DNA of 46,555 nt, taken from the NCBI GenBank assembly GCA_002964805.2, contig PUDQ02000115.1:1-46555 (forward strand), in the 5' to 3' direction. Under the pieces are notes generated by a model that was not told where the DNA came from, made no database searches, and saw only the letters and a program-made list of their open reading frames with translations. Positions within the stretch are counted from its first letter, which is position 1. Each line of letters begins with the position of its first letter. A program made the position numbers and the translations under genes. This document shows, piece after piece, positions 10,749 through 23,218 of the stretch. Source of the stretch: Trametes villosa (lineage: Eukaryota > Basidiomycota > Agaricomycetes > Polyporales > Polyporaceae).

Positions 10749-12710
10749 ATGGCCTTACGCATCCTTCAAAGATTCCTCTGTCTGAGACCTGCGATCCCTC
10801 TGTCTGAGAGCTTCTCCTCAATCAGAAGCTACGCGAGCTCTGACATATCTCCGCCCTTAGAAGTGGTAGATGCAGTATTCCCGTGAGTCCGTCGCCGCCA
10901 TATGATCTTGCAGGTACTGACGCCACGCTGTCCTAGCCTACTCGAGTTGAACCGAGATGTACTTCTGTGTATACTTGAACAGGCTTTTGTGAATGGAACT
11001 CTCAGGTTCCTGTCACTGACCTGCAGGCTACTTCACGCGGAAGCGACACCTTTCCTCTTCAGAGATTGCAAAGTGAAGGTGTACTCCTCCACCGCTCATG
11101 CCAAGTTTCCTTCACCTTCGCTATGGCAGCATATCTGGTATGTGACGGATTATTATCCATACAGGCTACTAAGTCCATGTAGGTACCTCTCGCTCGTAGA
11201 CGAGTGGCCGGAGCGTATCCACAGGGAGATAGGCTACACACCCACCGATTCACACCCGCCCGAGCAAGTCCTTTGTCGCCGCTTCGAGGCCGATTTTCTC
11301 TCCCACGCGCTACAGTCTATGCCTGCTTTGAGACGACTCACGGTATCTTCTCTCAGTTACAATCCCGACGGGCTGCCTTGGTCGTCTCTCAAGGCGATGC
11401 TCGCCACACCCCACCTTCGCGAGTTTGCGATCCAATCCCTTACCCTCTGTCTTCCAGGAGAAGATGTGGAAGACCTGAACATCTACATTCCTCCGCTGAC
11501 CACGTTTGCATACCATCTCAGCCTCTCCCGGGACGATCCGCGCGCGTACAACTCAGAAACCAAGATACTCGCAATCCTACTCAGCCGGATGGGCTGTTCG
11601 CTCCGGAAGCTCCTGCTTCCCGTCGAGTCTATTCCCGTCGATATTCTCCAACAAACTTACTGGTCGAATCTGCGCCACATCGCGCTCTATGGAGAGGCGC
11701 CACCTCGCCTTCCGATCCCCTATATCGCCATACTGGGCAATATGCCCGAGCTACGCACTCTTAAGCTTGCGCTATGGCTGCGCCGCGGCGTCGACCCACC
11801 GGTTATCTTTCCATTGAGCCATCAAGTAGCATCCGCGAGCCCGTGGCCCTCTCTGCAGTCCATCGACATCTACCATCCACACCCTGAGGACTCGGTGTAT
11901 CGCCATCTACCACCGACCTTGCGGCGGCTCTCCCTCTGCTCCCCGATTTACCACTTCGGGTTCATTGGGTACAGATCTTCGCTCATCCGTGGGCGAGGGC
12001 TGGTAGATTCGTTGCTCACAGCATCACAGACGCTCAGGCTGCTGAGCCAGAGCCAGGTTACGGAGCTCAGCGAGCTCGCCGTCGAATTCCTCGCAGACGG
12101 CCGCGAGTTCGACCTCCTCTACCTCCTGGCGGACGCATTTCCGCGTCTGACCTCGCTTACTATCAACATCTACTGCTGTGCGGTGCAGAAACACAGCGAC
12201 GTGCCCGTGGTGAGCACGCTCTCTAGTTCCGAGTCGAGTTCCAAAGTGTTTACTGTTGTTGGTGCAGAGGCATATCGCGCAAGCCCTTGCACGTCTCACG
12301 CATCTGCGCTCCCTCCGGACGTACCTCGGCTTCAAACCGATACTACGCGACGAGCCTCCGCCCCACCGTCATCCGCCTGTAGAATGGGACCAGGAGCAAG
12401 AAAGCCTCAAGGAAGCCCGCGATTGGGCTGCGAAGGAGCTCGCAAATGCGCTAGGTTCATCCGTGCGGGATATCTATCTGCCGCATGCGTCCATACCGTA
12501 CTATTACGGCTGGTGGAGATACTACGTTATTCCGGCAGAAGAGCATAGCAAGTTGTCGAAGCGCGTGGCTTACCGCGACGATCACTGGCAGCGCTATCGG
12601 CTCCAGGTGAGGTGTTCAATCTCATAGAGCACATTTTCGGGTTTTTGACGGCTGCTTGCGATTAGTATGACCATGGCACGCTCATCGCGGCGCTGGAGAT
12701 TCCAAGTTGA
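10749..12710 (+). CDS. F-box/leucine-rich protein, array copy 2 (long first exon)
   Basis: Exons are 10749-10882, 10937-11137, 11183-12209, 12268-12606 and 12666-12710, giving 581 residues. The first exon encodes about 44 residues (MALRILQRFLCL at its start) before the F-box segment LNRDVLLCILEQ and LSLTCRLLHAEATPFLFRDC. This N-terminal extension separates copies 2, 3, 7 and 8 from the short-first-exon copies. Leucine-rich strands continue through exon 3 (LRHIALYGEAPPRLP, LRTLKLALWL, LRRLSLCSP). Exon 4 has LRSLRTYLGFKPI and ARDWAAKELANALGSSV. The terminal exon ends in YDHGTLIAALEIPS. Introns are 54, 45, 58 and 59 nt. Its closest relative in the window by eye is copy 3, only 474 bp downstream. 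Confidence 0.85.
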
Positions 12711-13184
12711 AGGTCGGGCCTCGCCGGCGCAGAGCAAGGCCCCTTCGCATTTTGACATCCAGATCATGCCTCGAATTCCGCAGACTCGGTGGAGTCTTCC
12801 AGTCTGTACCTACCCCTCCGCTGGTTGCGCACCGTCCTCACGCATTCTTTGCAGTTCTGCTCTTGTGCTGCGTGTCCCAGCCGACCGCATCACGAGCCGT
12901 GTTTCTATGATGTCTCTATCGTATCGCATGTCTCCGCGACCGCCGTTGTGCTGGCTCGACCCACAATAAGTATTAATGTTCCTCGAGTAACAATCAGCGT
13001 GTACTTCAGTAAAGTTATGAGTGCGAGGACCACGGTAAGTACGAGGGACTCAGACGAGGATGTGGCGTAATGTTTGCGAGTGTTTGGACCAGGCTCAAGG
13101 CGCTCAGCGATAAACTGCGCGCTGCACACTGCCAGATGCTGCCGTGACTACGCCGCACGCGCAATCGAACCAGCTCTACGCGTT
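12711..13184. other. Spacer between copies 2 and 3
   Basis: No coding signal is seen. The stretch should hold the 3' end of copy 2 and the promoter of copy 3, including the shared upstream motif at 13072-13091. Confidence 0.5.
13072..13091 (+). promoter_or_regulatory. Shared array upstream motif, copy 3
   Basis: The sequence gtttgcgagtgtttggacca lies about 95-115 bp before the ATG of copy 3 and matches the copy 2 element almost base for base over its core. Confidence 0.4.
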
Positions 13185-15143
13185 ATGCGCCTGTTACTCT
13201 GTCCAGAGGCAACTCATAATTCTTTAGAGAGCTTGCCGTCTCCGAGGAGCTCCTCAAATTCCGATACACTCCTACCAGCGGCGGTGAATGACCAGGATAT
13301 AGCGTTCCCGTGAGTAACTAAGTACTTGCCACACAATCCCGCTGGCTCTATTGACGCCATATTGCCCCAGCATACTGAAGTTGAATCGGGATGTACTTCT
13401 TTGTGTACTTGAAGAGGCCCGCGTGCAGGGACATCTAAAATCCCTCTCCGTGACCTGCAAATGGCTGCATGCGGAGGCGAAGCCACTGCTGTTCAGACGT
13501 TGCAGGATCTACATTCGCGCTCCGATCGCAGCGCCCGCATTTGCCACGCCTTCGCTGTGGCATTACGTCCAGTATGTGTCACCAAATATCAACTATGCAT
13601 CGCTTACCCCACCCAGGTCTCTCTCACTCGTCGAGGAGTGGCCAGAGCACTCCGAGTATGCGCGACACGGTGTAAATCCGCCTGATCCGAGTCTTTGTGG
13701 CTTCTTCGACGCAGGATTCCTCTCGCATGCGCTACAAGGCATGCCTCTCCTCAGTAGGCTCGTCAACTCCTCCCCCAACGCGAAATATCATGCGCTACCG
13801 TGGTCGTCCCTCACAGCCATGCTTGCTGCACGGCACCTTCGCGAATACGAGGTCCAGTCCTTCATTCTTTCCACCATGAATACACATGCAGGAGACCTGG
13901 ACATTGAAGTGGCTCCGCTAACCTCGTTCAAGTACTCGCGCGACCTCGCCCGGGGCGACCCGCGTTGGCACCACACAGAACGCCAAGCTCTCGCTATCCT
14001 TCTAGGCAAGCTTAACCAGACCTTGCAGGTTCTCGTCCTTCCGATCGAACCCGCCCCTCTTGAGACCCTTCTGGGCTTACATTGGTCGACCCTTCAAGAA
14101 CTGATACTTTACGGAGAGGCGCCATCTCCGACCAACTCCCCCTACGCCGCCATACTTGGCAATATGCCTGAGCTTCGCTCCCTCGCTCTTACGCTCACCC
14201 TCTGCCTGGGAGCTACCGCGCCAATCATCTGGCCTTTGGACCATGTGCCCGAAGTCCCTTATCCATGGCCCAACCTTCGGTCCTTCGAGATTTGCCACCC
14301 GCATCCCGAGGACCAGGTCTACCGCCATCTCCCCACCACTCTACGCCGATTATCCCTCTGCTCCCCGCCTCATCAGTATGACTTCCGATGGTTTACCCAC
14401 CCCGCCGTACTCGCGCGGCCGCTGCACGGCCCGCTGCTAACAGCGTCGCAGATGCTCCGGCTGCTTAGCCAGTGCGACACTCCGGACCTCCGCGAGCTCG
14501 CCATCGAGTTCCTGGCGGACGGCAGCGAGTTCGACTTGTGGCGTTTCCTGGCATGCGCCTTCCCCCGTCTCAGCGTTCTCACCGTCAACGTCTACCGCGT
14601 CGTGCGTCCCAACATCGATATCCCAGTGGTCCGTATTCATTCCCTCTAGTCGGACTGACATTGCAATTGGGTTATCCGCTGACTATCTCCGCAGCGGGAA
14701 ATCGCGGAGGCCCTCGCGCCCCTTACGCAGCTGCACGAGCTCCGGACATACCTCGGGTTCGTCCCTAGCACGTATGCGCCTTCGCGTCCCATGCCTGGCT
14801 CGCAAAACAGCATGTCGGAAGACCGGCACAAGGCGGAGCGGGACAACGTCGCGCGAGAGTTCGCACACACGCTTGGGGGCTCTCTTCGCCAGCTCTTCTT
14901 GCTGCAGCCGGTGATGTCGCGCCCTTACTGGGTGCACTACCGCGTTTTGCCTGACTCTGGGGAGCGCGGCACGCCCGAGGACTACATACTCGATGAGAAG
15001 GGTTATACGCTTGAGGTAAGTGCAGTCGGTTTCGTGGTTTGCTCGACATGATTTGCTGACAGCTTGTGTGGCAGTACGCGGGTGGTAGGCTTGTCGTGGG
15101 CGAGGAACGACAGGCTCCGTATAGCGGTCCCGTATTTCTGTAG
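13185..15143 (+). CDS. F-box/leucine-rich protein, array copy 3 (long first exon)
   Basis: Exons are 13185-13309, 13371-13571, 13617-14628, 14695-15015 and 15075-15143, giving 575 residues. The first exon begins MRLLLCPEATHNSLESLPSP. The F-box segment is LNRDVLLCVLEEARVQGHL and LSVTCKWLHAEAKPLLFRRC. Exon 3 carries the family landmarks LPWSSLTAML, LAILLGKLNQTLQ, ILGNMPELRSL and LTASQMLRLLSQC. Intron 3 uses an atypical donor, gtccgt instead of the usual gtgag or gtaag type seen in the other copies. The C-terminal exon is longer than in most copies (YAGGRLVVGEERQAPYSGPV). The frame is intact. A broken F-box fragment follows about 150 bp downstream. Confidence 0.85.
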
Positions 15144-16237
15144 TCGCCTTTGCTTTCCATTCTCGCAGCGAGCACGATTGTGCTGATCGTCGGTGAGTTT
15201 CCTCTGCGTATGCTTTCCTGCGCGTTGCCTCACGTGTTCTGCCTAACTCAAAATAGCATTACCCCAGGCGGGTGATACCACACTCCGGCCCTCCACCCGC
15301 GTTTCCCAACCTCACCTCTTTGACCATACATATCTATCGTCCGGATGATGCAAGCCATGACGCGGTGCCCGTTGTGGGTCCCGGCCCCCCACTCTTCTAC
15401 TCCCCGAGCCGTGACCCAATGCTCGCCCACCAACGCATTTACCCCTAGGCCGAAATCGCGGACGCGCTCTCGTCGCTTGTGCGCCTTCGCGCGCTGCACT
15501 CCTATTGAGACCACAAACTGGTGCGCCGTGACGCAGGCATTATAGTCGGGTTCCCCGCGGTCCCCGAATCCCTGTCGCCGCCCACCCCAGTCTAGCAGGA
15601 GCACGAAGACCTAGCCGCAGCCGTCAACCACGCCGCGTGCATCCTCGCGAACGCGCTCGCGCCGTCGCTGGGCACTGTGGACAGGTGTAGTGGTGAGAGC
15701 GTGATTGTCGCATATTAGAGGGAACTGGGCTGGACATATCGCATTGAACTGTAACATACGCCCTGATGCAACATGTGCATCTGCTCGCCGAGACTCAGGG
15801 CTCATATGAGGTGTGCGCCCGCTTTGCGCCTGTTCGTTTAACTGTAACACGCCACATGTCAGGCATGTCAAGACCCGCATACGCTTGGGGGTCACTGCAT
15901 CGAGTTGTATCCGAAACCCGGCGCGTCGCGACGCGCGATGGCTGCTTGAGCTGAATATGGAGATACAAACCCAGTTAGAGCCTAAAGCGCTACGGCTTTG
16001 GCGGGGTTCCCGGCGCTTTTTACCTCTACCAGCGGCAAGCTCCGAGTTGCTGCTCTCCCTCAAATCCACCGGTGGCGAGAAACTGTCGAGACGCCGACTC
16101 GGCCACTACCGTCACCCAACCTTAGCATTTTCCAGACTGCCATCTAGACTAGTCACCCTATCGCGCTTGTTTGTTCTGTGCTGCTCACTGCACTCCTGTC
16201 AAACGTCGTCACTTCCTGCAACGCGACTGCTACATCG
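15144..16237. other. Spacer between copies 3 and 4
   Basis: Apart from the F-box relic at 15290-15685, no gene is supported here. The segment 15690-16237 should include the copy 4 promoter. I could not find a clear match to the upstream motif of the other copies. Confidence 0.5.
15290..15685 (+). pseudogene. Truncated F-box family relic (ninth copy)
   Basis: At 15293-15373 the plus strand reads PPAFPNLTSLTIHIYRP and then DAVPV. This matches the end of exon 3 in the intact genes (FPRLTSLTVNVYR ... DVPV) and is followed by a degenerate donor gtgggt. After an intron-like gap ending in cccctag (15448), exon-4-like sequence AEIADALSSLVRLRALHSY runs into a stop. Further on, EDLAAAVNHAACILANALAPSL aligns with the ARDSAARTLADTMAPSL region. 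There is no F-box part, the frame is broken, and no terminal exon was found. It is the 3' remnant of a deleted copy. Confidence 0.75.
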
Positions 16238-18104
16238 ATGCCTTCGTCAGTGCTGCAGTAAACCTCCAAAACCGCTCTCATACTGACGCACATTTGCTCG
16301 TTGCAGGTTTTTGGAACTAAACCAGGACATACTGCTACATATAATAGAGGAGCTAAACGTACAAGCGTGCCTCCTGCCTTTACCCTTGGCGTGCAGGGCC
16401 GCTCGTGAGACGGCCAAACCCATCCTGTTTCGGCGTTGCAAGACGGTGACGATCGGGTTCCACGGTTTGCCTCTTTCTGATAGCTGTTTTACACCCGATT
16501 CGCTGTGGGATTTCATACGGTAAGCCTAGTGTCCTAAGTCGTGTTCTATGTTGACGCTATAGTGCAGCGATCTCAACATCGAAGAAAAATGGCCGGAGAC
16601 CCTGGGTATGCGCAACGACGATCGCCGGCCCTCGAACGGCCTGACTCTCTGCTCATACTTCGACTCCGACTTCCTCTCCCGCACGTTGAAGCGAATGCCT
16701 CTTCTAAGCACGCTCACTCTGCTGTCTTCCGCCTCTACCTCAACCCGTCACGGACTGTCATGGGCATCTCTCAAGGCGACGCTTCTTGCGCCACGACTTC
16801 AAAAGTTGAAGATATACTTCCTCCTCCTTTCTACGATGGACGTCTCGGAAGAGAAGCTCAACCTGGACATGACAACGCCGCTGACATCGGTTGAATACCG
16901 GCTTGACGCGTACCGCGATGACCCCCGCTGCCTCCCAACGGAGAGCCGTGCTCTCGCGATCCTTCTGGCACAGCTGAGTGGATCGCTACAAAATCTCGTC
17001 TTACCAGTCGAGCCCGCGCCTCTGGACCTCCTACAAAGCTCGCGTTGGCTAGAACTCCGTAGCCTGCGTTTGTATGGCGAAACACCACCCCTTCTCGCGG
17101 CTCCCTATGCCGTTACGCTGGGCAACATGCCCGAACTCCGCACTATCTTTCTCAGCTTGACGCTACGATTCGAAGTAGATCCGCCAATCGTATGGCCCGC
17201 TGGCCTCGAGATGGCGTGTCCGTGGCCAAATCTCGAGAGCTTCATCGTCAGCCACCCGCATCCCGAGGATCAGCTCTACGGACATCTCCCACCTACCCTC
17301 AAGACACTCTTGCTGTGCTGTGGGCCTTACCACCACGACTACATCTGGCGGCAAGGTGTTAGCGGTAGCATCGGTGCGCGTGGCCTACACGGGCCGCTTA
17401 TGACGGCATCCCAGATGCTGCGGCTCTTGAGCCAATGTCAGACGCCCGATCTCGCCGAGCTCGCCATCGAATACGGCGCCGACAGCCGGGAGTTCGACCT
17501 CCTCGACCTCCTCCCTCGGGCATTCCCATACCTGACGTCGCTGTCAATCAACATCTACCGGCCTGTGGGTAATCACGCCGAGGTTCCCGTGGTAAGTGGA
17601 CCCAATGGTACACCGCGCGAGCGCACACTTACGGCGCACACAGGAGCGTATCGCTCGCGCTCTCGCGCCGCTTACGCGCCTGCGCACACTACGTGCGTAC
17701 CTCGGCTTCGAGGCGCTGTCGGGAGGACTCGCACATGGCCCCTTCGTGCCGGTCCGGGAAGGCTTCCGGCATGAGGATTCCGCTCGCGAGACGCGCCTCC
17801 ATAAGACGAGAGACAGCGCAGCGCGGACGCTCGCGGACACCCTGGCGCCCTCTCTCCAAGATGTCCTCCTTCTTCATCCGGTGAAGGGGTACCAATGGTA
17901 CTGGGTCCAATACCGGCTCATGCCTGAGCGCCAAGGCCGGCTCGAAGAGAATCTCGTCACGCGCAATCTGATTTACGAGCCCTACGAGCTCCCGGTGAGC
18001 ACTTCGAAATGACTGCTCCTACGACTATAATGTCTGATCCGCAATGGACACAGTACGCACATGGCGTGCTCCGAGCCGCGCCCGAGCAGTTCTTTTTTAG
18101 CTGA
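16238..18104 (+). CDS. F-box/leucine-rich protein, array copy 4
   Basis: Exons are 16238-16245, 16307-16519, 16568-17591, 17644-17994 and 18054-18104, giving 548 residues. The tiny first exon ATG-CCT-TC joins to LELNQDILLHIIEELNVQ and LACRAARETAKPILFRRC. Exon 3 keeps DLNIEEKWPE, LSWASLKATLLAPRL, LVLPVEPAPLDLL, LGNMPELRT and LAELAIEYGADSREFDLL. Exon 4 begins ERIARALAPLTRLRTLRAYL and has WYWVQYRLMP. The last exon is YAHGVLRAAPEQFFFS. It is most like copies 1, 5 and 6, and its 3' spacer is a near full-length partner of the spacer after copy 6. Confidence 0.85.
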
Positions 18105-21100
18105 AGTCTCGTCTATTTCGACCCGCTGCTGTATGTTGTACGATATCGAGTCGCGTTTCTTCGTGTGTCGTCGTGGACGGCATAGTTTCCAGGTGCGTGT
18201 TCGAGCTCTCATCCGACCGTAAAGGCGTGTGCAGCCGCTACGATGAATCCCTACGACAAAAAACGCGGCGCGTGTTACAATTGATCGCAGAGGGTAGTGG
18301 GAGATTGTTGCACGCGTGCGCTGGGTTCAGAGCCAAACTCTGACCTTGGAGTCAGAAGCGGGCGCATATCCGTGCGGAACGGTTACGCCCGCGAATACGC
18401 TGTGATCTTGCACCGAGCGGGCTCCGCGTGGTAGAGCGCGACCCCCAAGTGACCATGCGTGGTAGCTTGCAATGCTGTCAAGCCTTCTGGCCCGAGTGTT
18501 ATGCGGGCGCAGGGCGTACGCAGAGCATGCATTCGCAATCTCGAGGTACGGTTGGTGCCTAACAAAAAGAAATCCAGACAAAGTCGGCGGCCGGTGATGC
18601 GCGACTCGAGCATATGCTCACAATCGATGACGAAGACAAAAGATGAGGACCTTTCGGACGAGCGCTGGTGCTTCTCTGCCCTAGGCTGCACATGTTCGCG
18701 AAGGGTCGGTGAGAATACGAGTCATTCCGACCGCAATTGAGTTCGCTCGCTGCGTGTGTGTGAGCGAAAGCGCTACGCCCGTGCCGGATACTGATATCGG
18801 TGGCGCTTCTCAGGCCAGTACAGCAACAACGCTAGAAGCTTACGATGAGCGCGAGCCTGTGACATGGGCGGTATCGATAACAATAGCGATGCGTACGGTT
18901 TTGCGAGGCCGCTCTGTGCCCATCGCGCTTGGGTGCGTTCTTTTGTGCGGACGGTGCTGCTCTCTTGCAAGGGCCTTCTCCTGCTCCGAGGTCGCCGAAC
19001 TGAGACCCAGTCGGTTGTCGGGCGCAGAGGCGGGGGAAGGCTCGAAGCTATATTCGGCTACGAGATGTATCGTACGTGCAGGATGACATGCGAGTGAGAG
19101 GACGGGCGCGCCGGCCGAGGCGCGGTATATTCTCCCAGGTGCCACACATTCCCGAGTCGTTGGAGATGACCGGCGTTACACGTCGAAATGTTATGTACAC
19201 CCCCCTACAGTCAAAAGCCGACAGGACCAGGCGTGCAAGACGGCGCGGCCGTACGCCACCCATAGACGAAACGCACCGCGGCGAGAGAGTCGCGATCGCA
19301 CTTTGTCGGTGATATCGCGAACCCCTTCCCGCATGCGATCTACGCGTTCAGTCTCCAGCCGCGACGCGCACACGTGCGCTTGACCCCGAATTGTGTCTCG
19401 TTCGGCGACGCGTCGTTGCGTGACTCGGTGACACAACCGCGTGAGGTGCTCGTGGAATCGCCTACTCACAACTTCTCCCGGGGCCCGCCAGTGTCCTAAT
19501 AACGCGTTCGGAGTCGCAGCTGGCTTTCCCGGGCATGATCGACGCCGGCCTCCAGGTCCCGGGCACTATGGGCGCAGGAGAGTGGCGGAGGAGCTCTGGC
19601 TGTAGACGACAGACCTGGGGATACGTGCAGCGCTCGAGAATCAATGCGGCGGAATGCGCGGCGACAGCGTGGCGTAGGCCTACCAGTGGCGTCCGACGTG
19701 CAAGATGGCTGGTCCAATGAGGTCGAACCGATCAGAGCCCGTCCAACGCACAGCACAAGCATCGCGCGGGGCGGCGGCGCCATCGCCTGGCGGGACAGAG
19801 CTGGCTGCCGCAGCGGACCTGCCGGGCTGCGTCAGACTAGCAGCGCCGCGCAGCTGACGTCCGCCCTCGAGCCTCGAGCCTCGCTCCTCGCTTCCGCAGC
19901 GAGCCGCCTCACGCACGCCGAGGAGGGGCACCGGGCGGGGTAGACGTTCGGCGCTGACCGGCGCGAGGTCCGCAGGCGAGCCTATGGGCGCGCGAGGTTG
20001 CGCGCGCACGAGCGCCGCGGCGTCGCTGGTGTGCAGGTCGCGTGCTGGCTATAGGTCGCCGGCAGGCGATGTGGCAAGCCGTTGATGTCGGCATGGGGCA
20101 TGGGGCGGACGCGAGTGGTAGGAGGTGAAGTCGCATATCCCGGCCCTGGACAGCGTGCTGGTTGCGCGCGTCCGGTGTTCGAGAGAGCCCGAGCCTGCTG
20201 AAGAAACCGCTCGCGGCGCGTGGGTGGCAGGAGGAACGCTCGCGGGAGGGTCGCGACTCTCCGGTGGAGTTCTCCTGGAGATGAACGAGCAAGGCGAGGC
20301 GCACGGGGCAGTCGTCCCCGAGGCTGCGAGTCGTTCATGTGTGCTCCTGCGAAGAAGTTCACGCTGCGAGTCGCGCCGCAGGGGCAGGTATGTTGCGCCA
20401 CATAGAAGAGATTGCACGTTTCGGCGGGACTGGGTGGACCGTCACCAGACAATCTCCTTCGCGCCATCGGTCCCTGGAAGTTTGCCGGCGGGGTTGTGTG
20501 AGCGTACTGGTTGAGAAGAGACCGCGGACAGGCCCGCTCTATTTGTTACTACAACCGCCGTGCCTGCGCTTCTCGAGAGCATCGAGGAATAGGTAGTGGA
20601 GGTCCTCCCCGTGGAGAGAGACCGGAGTTGCCTCCGCGTAACTCATGTGTGTTCCTACGTGCAAGAGACGAGAATGCGTCAAATAGGTTTGGCTTGGACA
20701 TTGGTGCGAAGAGCGTAGGAAGCTGGACCTACAGGCAGGGTGAGGAGAGACTTGCCTTATACTATGGTTCCAGGACGCCCAGCGATATTGTCCGACCTCG
20801 CGCGAAGCCACGGATGGGAGCCTTGAAGCAATGTGAGGTCAGGGGACCGAGGCCGCGTGCTCCAGAATGCAAGGAGGAGGACGTCGAAGGATAAGACATG
20901 AGTGCTCGGGGCAGAAAGCATGGACACAGCAAGAACCCCACGTCATCCGTAGAACTTGAAGTGCGCAAGCGGGGTGGGAGGCAGCGTCTGGGAGGGAGAA
21001 CACGTCACAGCAGAGGAATCGGTCGCCATATCTAGTGCGCAAGGCAAATGACGTCGGGTAGCGAGATCTAGTGCAAACAGAGGGCGTAACAGAGCCGTCG

Positions 21101-21361
21101 AGTAGTCGTCGTCAGTGAACGAGATGCCCTCGAGTCCCTTGCAATGTGAAAACGCAGGGATGCGGGCGCCTATTGGGAAGCCTTTTGGCGCGATGTTTAT
21201 GTGTGTTTGGTTAGGATGGCGCCGTTTGACGCCGCGCGAATTGCTCCGGCTGCGCCCAATGCGTCCGAGCAGGGAGACTATCACTACTCACTACCATCGC
21301 GCAGCCTCAGTGCCCTAGTCCAGACCGATATCAAGCTCGACTTCATAACACAGCTGCTCTA
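18105..21361. repeat. Spacer with duplicated block S, copy 2 (longest)
   Basis: This 3.3-kb spacer aligns along almost its whole length (18105 to about 21250) with 25756 to about 28380. Its first half also aligns with 8113 to about 10080. A minus-strand open frame starting MRAQPRAPIGSPADLAPVSA (start 20009) has a counterpart starting MRAQPRAPIGAPTDLAPFST in the other block, but here it runs out of frame. I see no splice model that makes it a gene. The last part, near 21204-21210, holds the tgtttgg upstream motif of copy 5. Confidence 0.6.
18111..18141 (+). promoter_or_regulatory. Conserved 3' UTR element after copy 4
   Basis: The stretch gtctatttcgacccgctgct followed by gtatgttgtac starts 6 bp after the stop codon. 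It repeats the element downstream of copies 1 and 6 with a few substitutions. Confidence 0.35.
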
Positions 21362-23218
21362 ATGCCCTCGTCAGTGACTCAGATGTAACTCGTCGTTATC
21401 ATTCATTTATTCAATCATTCTCCCGTGTCGCTGATGTCTATCCGCCCGCTGTAGCATACTGGACTTGAACCAAGACGTCTTGCTTAGCATTTTGGAGGAA
21501 TTCAATCTCCAGAGAAACCTTCGCCGTTTCTCCCTAACTTGTAAGACGGCTCGTAATGCGGCCAAACCCATCTTGTTTCGGCGATGCAAGACGGTAAAGA
21601 TCGGTTTGGGCTGCGTACCACTTTCCGCCGGTGTTTTCCCTCCAGAATCCTTGTGGGGCTTCATACGGTACGCACTGAGTACTTATTTATATTCCACGTT
21701 GACCTTTCAACTAGTCACCTCGCAATCCATGAAGACTGGCCGGAGATGGAGGCGCGCGACAATGGCTCACGACGGCCGCCACTGCCACGCGACCTGACGA
21801 TCTGCACGTACTTCGACCCCAACTTCATCTCCCAAGCGTTGAAACAGATGCATGCCCTGCGCACGATCACCATAACGTCTGACGCCGATGTATCTCACGG
21901 ACTGCCATGGCCGTCTCTCAAGGCCATGCTCCTTGCGCCACAACTTCGGGAGCTGACCATCAACTTCCTACTCCCTTGCACGATGGGAGCCCCGGAAGAG
22001 GACCTAGACATTGACGTGGCGTCGCTGAGAGCATTTGACTACCGGATTCAGATGACCCGCAGCGACCCACGTTCGCTTCCAACCGAGCGCCACGCCCTCG
22101 CAATCCTTCTGCGGAAGTTGAGCATGTCTCTGCAGACGCTCAGCCTGCCCGTCGAGCCTGCTCCGCTGGACGCCATTCAAGACTCGCGCTGGTCAGAACT
22201 GCGCACCCTCCATCTATACGGCGAAACACCGCTTCATCTGGCAGCACCCTACGCCATTATACTAGCCAATATGCCCGAGCTCCGGACTCTTCAACTCATG
22301 ATGAACCTACGACCCGAGGTCAGTCCGCCGATCGTGTGGCCCGCCGGCCTTGAGATGGCGTGTCCCTGGCCGAGTCTCGAGAGCTTTGGCGTTATCCACC
22401 CGCATCCCGAAGACAAGCTCTACTCCCATCTCCCGCCCACCCTCAAGATGCTCGTGCTGTGCTGTTATCCTTATCACTTCGACTACATCTGGCGGGGGCC
22501 TGGGGGCGGCTACATTGGTGAACGTTGCCTGCACGGGTCGCTCATGACGGCATCCCAGGCTCTGCGCCTTCTGAGCCAATGCCAGACGCCGAACCTCACC
22601 GAGCTCGCTGTCGAATACGGCGCCGACGACCGGGAGTTCGACCTTCTCGCCATGATCCCCCGTGCATTCCCCCGCCTCACCTCGCTGACCGTCAACGCCT
22701 ACCGATCCGTGGAGAACAACGCGGACGTCCCCGTGGTAAGTGCACGCGATTGTGTGCTGTACGCTCCTCCGCTGACCGCCTACGCAGGAGCGGCTTGCTC
22801 GTGCGCTCGCGCCACTCTCGCACCTGCGCACTCTGCGGACGCACCTCGGCTTCAAGGAGATCATAGGGGCCACCTCCGTCATGCCGCTCCGGGGTAGCTA
22901 CCAGACCAAGGACACCCCCAGCGAGAAGCGTCTCGTCGAGGCGAGGGACAGCGCCGCGCGGACGCTTGCGGAAACCATGGCCCCGTGTCTGCGCGATATC
23001 TTCCTGCTCCATCCGTTGCTGCGCAGCGGGAGGTACTGGGTGCAGTACCGGCCCGTGCCTGCGACCAGACGGAAGGCCGAGGAGGGGGCATTCAAAGGCC
23101 GGACTGGCTTCTACGAGCTCTCGGTGAGCATTTCGACAGATATGTTCTCACGGCGATGGCTGACGCGCAATGGACACAGTATGCGCACGGCGTCCTTCTT
23201 GCCGCTCCGGAGTGGTAG
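21362..23218 (+). CDS. F-box/leucine-rich protein, array copy 5
   Basis: Exons are 21362-21369, 21455-21667, 21715-22735, 22788-23123 and 23180-23218, giving 538 residues. Intron 1 is 85 nt, the longest intron in the array. The F-box segment is LDLNQDVLLSILEEFNLQ and LTCKTARNAAKPILFRRC. Exon 3 contains LAIHEDWPEMEARDNG, LPWPSLKAMLLAPQL, LANMPELRTLQL and LTELAVEYGADDREFDLL. Exon 4 has LRTLRTHLGFKEI and RYWVQYRPVP. The final exon is short (YAHGVLLAAPEW), ending three residues earlier than in copy 6. Only a 699-bp spacer separates it from copy 6, and that spacer lacks block S. Confidence 0.85.
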
